DNA of 6,684 nucleotides. Source: an uncultured bacterium (lineage in GTDB: Bacteria; Planctomycetota; UBA1135; UBA2386). A program made the translations under genes and the position numbers. The stretch is taken from assembly GCA_938003515.1 (NCBI GenBank), contig CALKYL010000410.1:1-6684 (forward strand). The letters run 5' to 3'. Of the stretch, positions 6,027 through 6,684 are shown one piece after another. The number at the start of each line of letters is the position of its first letter. Position 1 is the stretch's first letter. Under the pieces are notes generated by a model. That model made no database searches, was not told where the DNA came from, and saw only the letters and a list, made by a program, of their open reading frames with translations.

Positions 6027-6030
6027 AACC

Positions 6031-6327
6031 ATGCTCAGAAGACTCTGCGCGACCGCGCTGCTCGTGGCTGCCTCGACCCTGCAGGGCTGCCTCTATGCCC
6101 ACGTGACGACCCCGCTCGACACCGACCTCAACGAGACCACGCTCGGCGACAAGACCGGCGAGTCGTACAACTACAGCGTGCTCGGTCTCGTCGCCTGGGG
6201 CGACGGCGGTACCAAGGCCGCCGCGGAGGCCGGCGGCATCACGACGTTGACGCACGCCGACCAGCGCATCTACCAGATCCTCTGGGGTCTGTTCACGAAG
6301 CGCACGACGGTCGTCTACGGGAAGTAG
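6031..6327 (+). CDS. TRL-family lipoprotein, first of a tandem pair
   Basis: A 98-residue lipoprotein of the TRL family (named for a tRNA-associated locus; function unknown). The signal peptide has basic residues R3-R4, a hydrophobic core and a lipobox LQGC with the lipidated Cys at 20; residues after it are Leu-Tyr, so there is no Asp at +2 and an outer-membrane location is expected. The TRL domain fills the rest: Y22-x-H, TTPLDTDLNET (26-36), G39-x-x-TG (42-43), a hydrophobic strand LGLVAWGD (51-58), AAAEAGGI (63-70) and the end VVYGK (94-98). Length is normal for the family. The stop is separated from the next gene, a paralogue, by one base, so the two are almost certainly co-transcribed and may be translationally coupled. 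No tRNA gene lies nearby in the window. Confidence 0.92.
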   Translation: MLRRLCATALLVAASTLQGCLYAHVTTPLDTDLNETTLGDKTGESYNYSVLGLVAWGDGGTKAAAEAGGITTLTHADQRIYQILWGLFTKRTTVVYGK

Positions 6328-6328
6328 C

Positions 6329-6640
6329 ATGCGCCGCGTCCTCTGCCTATCGGCCGTGCTGGCCTGCCTGCCGCTCGGCGGTTGCATCGCCGGCGCGATC
6401 TACCAGCACACGGTCGAGCCCCTCGACGTCAACCTCACCGAGACCCCGGTCGGCGTTCGCACCGGCGACGCCGACGTGAAGGACCTCACGCTGAGCTACG
6501 TGCGCATCATGTGGGACGGCAACGACGTCGCCGGCGCTGCCAAGGAGGCCGGCATCGACGAGGTGTTCTACGCCGACCGCGAGACGTTCCAGGTCCTCGG
6601 GATCTGGCGGCAGGAATACGTGCACATCTACGGCCGCTGA
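6329..6640 (+). CDS. Divergent TRL-family lipoprotein, second of the pair
   Basis: A 103-residue paralogue of the preceding protein. Signal peptide with R2-R3, a hydrophobic core and lipobox LGGC with Cys at 19, followed by Ile-Ala, so probably outer-membrane. Shared positions with the first copy: Y25-x-H27, PLDVNLTET (31-39), G42-x-x-TG (45-46), a Trp-Asp turn (W62-D63), AAKEAGI (70-76), and the ending HIYGR (99-103). It differs in an acidic, less hydrophobic middle (DADVKDLTLSYVRIMWDGND, 47-66) where the first copy has the usual Gly/Leu/Val strand, and in Cys at 6 and 13 within the signal. The ATG lies one base after the upstream stop (TAGCATG) with only a weak GGGAAG before it, which points to translation coupled to the first gene. 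Function unknown. Confidence 0.88.
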   Translation: MRRVLCLSAVLACLPLGGCIAGAIYQHTVEPLDVNLTETPVGVRTGDADVKDLTLSYVRIMWDGNDVAGAAKEAGIDEVFYADRETFQVLGIWRQEYVHIYGR

Positions 6641-6680
6641 GCCGGCCCGGGCGCGCGCGCTCCGCCCGGCGTCAGCCGGC
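6641..6680 (+). terminator. Large GC hairpin directly after the TRL pair
   Basis: GCCGGC (6641-6646) pairs with GCCGGC (6675-6680), and inside it CCGGGCG (6647-6653) pairs with CGCCCGG (6663-6669) around a 9-base loop. Only CGTCA (6670-6674) is bulged, giving 13 GC-rich pairs that begin on the base after the stop codon. The window ends four bases later, so a T-run cannot be judged. Its position makes it the likely transcript end. Confidence 0.55.
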
Positions 6681-6684
6681 GAGC

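Noticed and set aside
5503..6030. tRNA gene expected from the name of the TRL family
   Set aside because: No T-loop GTTCGA-type sequence with matching acceptor stem was found on either strand.

Overview
The window is very GC-rich bacterial chromosome with dense coding and strong G/C preference at third codon positions, so many long antisense frames stay open by chance. Gene content suggests an environmental Gram-negative, most likely a high-GC member of the Planctomycetota. The supporting signs are a secreted Cys-type sulfatase, a large exported protein built of carboxypeptidase-regulatory-like beta-domains, a membrane-anchored pilin-like protein and outer-membrane-type lipoproteins. Myxococcota or another high-GC lineage cannot be excluded, because no rRNA, tRNA or other phylogenetic marker is present.

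Layout. (1) 1-618, plus strand: the 3' part of pyrK, the FAD/[2Fe-2S] electron-transfer subunit of class 1B dihydroorotate dehydrogenase; its N-terminus lies outside the window. (2) 656-4553, minus strand: three genes read leftward, namely sulfatase (4553 to 3003), carboxypeptidase-regulatory-like protein (2965 to 1091) and a DUF2237 protein (1033 to 656). Gaps are 37 and 57 bases, so they may form one transcript, though the last gene has a possible promoter of its own. This block converges on pyrK. (3) 4554-4671: a divergent control region. (4) 4672-5502, plus strand: a single-pass membrane protein with a Pro/Ala-rich cytoplasmic tail and a pilin-like, Cys-rich external domain, followed by a terminator-like hairpin. 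(5) 5503-6030: the only long gap, about 530 bases, with no convincing gene but several inverted repeats, including two mutually exclusive hairpins and a perfect 20-bp palindrome. (6) 6031-6640: two tandem, translationally coupled TRL-family lipoproteins with the only textbook Shine-Dalgarno sequence in the window, followed by a large GC hairpin.

How the genes relate. pyrK serves pyrimidine synthesis and appears unrelated to the rest. Everything from 1091 to 6640 except the short control regions encodes exported, anchored or lipid-modified proteins, so the window looks like a cell-envelope neighbourhood. No defence system, mobile element, CRISPR array or complete biosynthetic cluster is visible. 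The least explained parts are the pilin-like protein, the tandem TRL pair and the structured gap in front of that pair.
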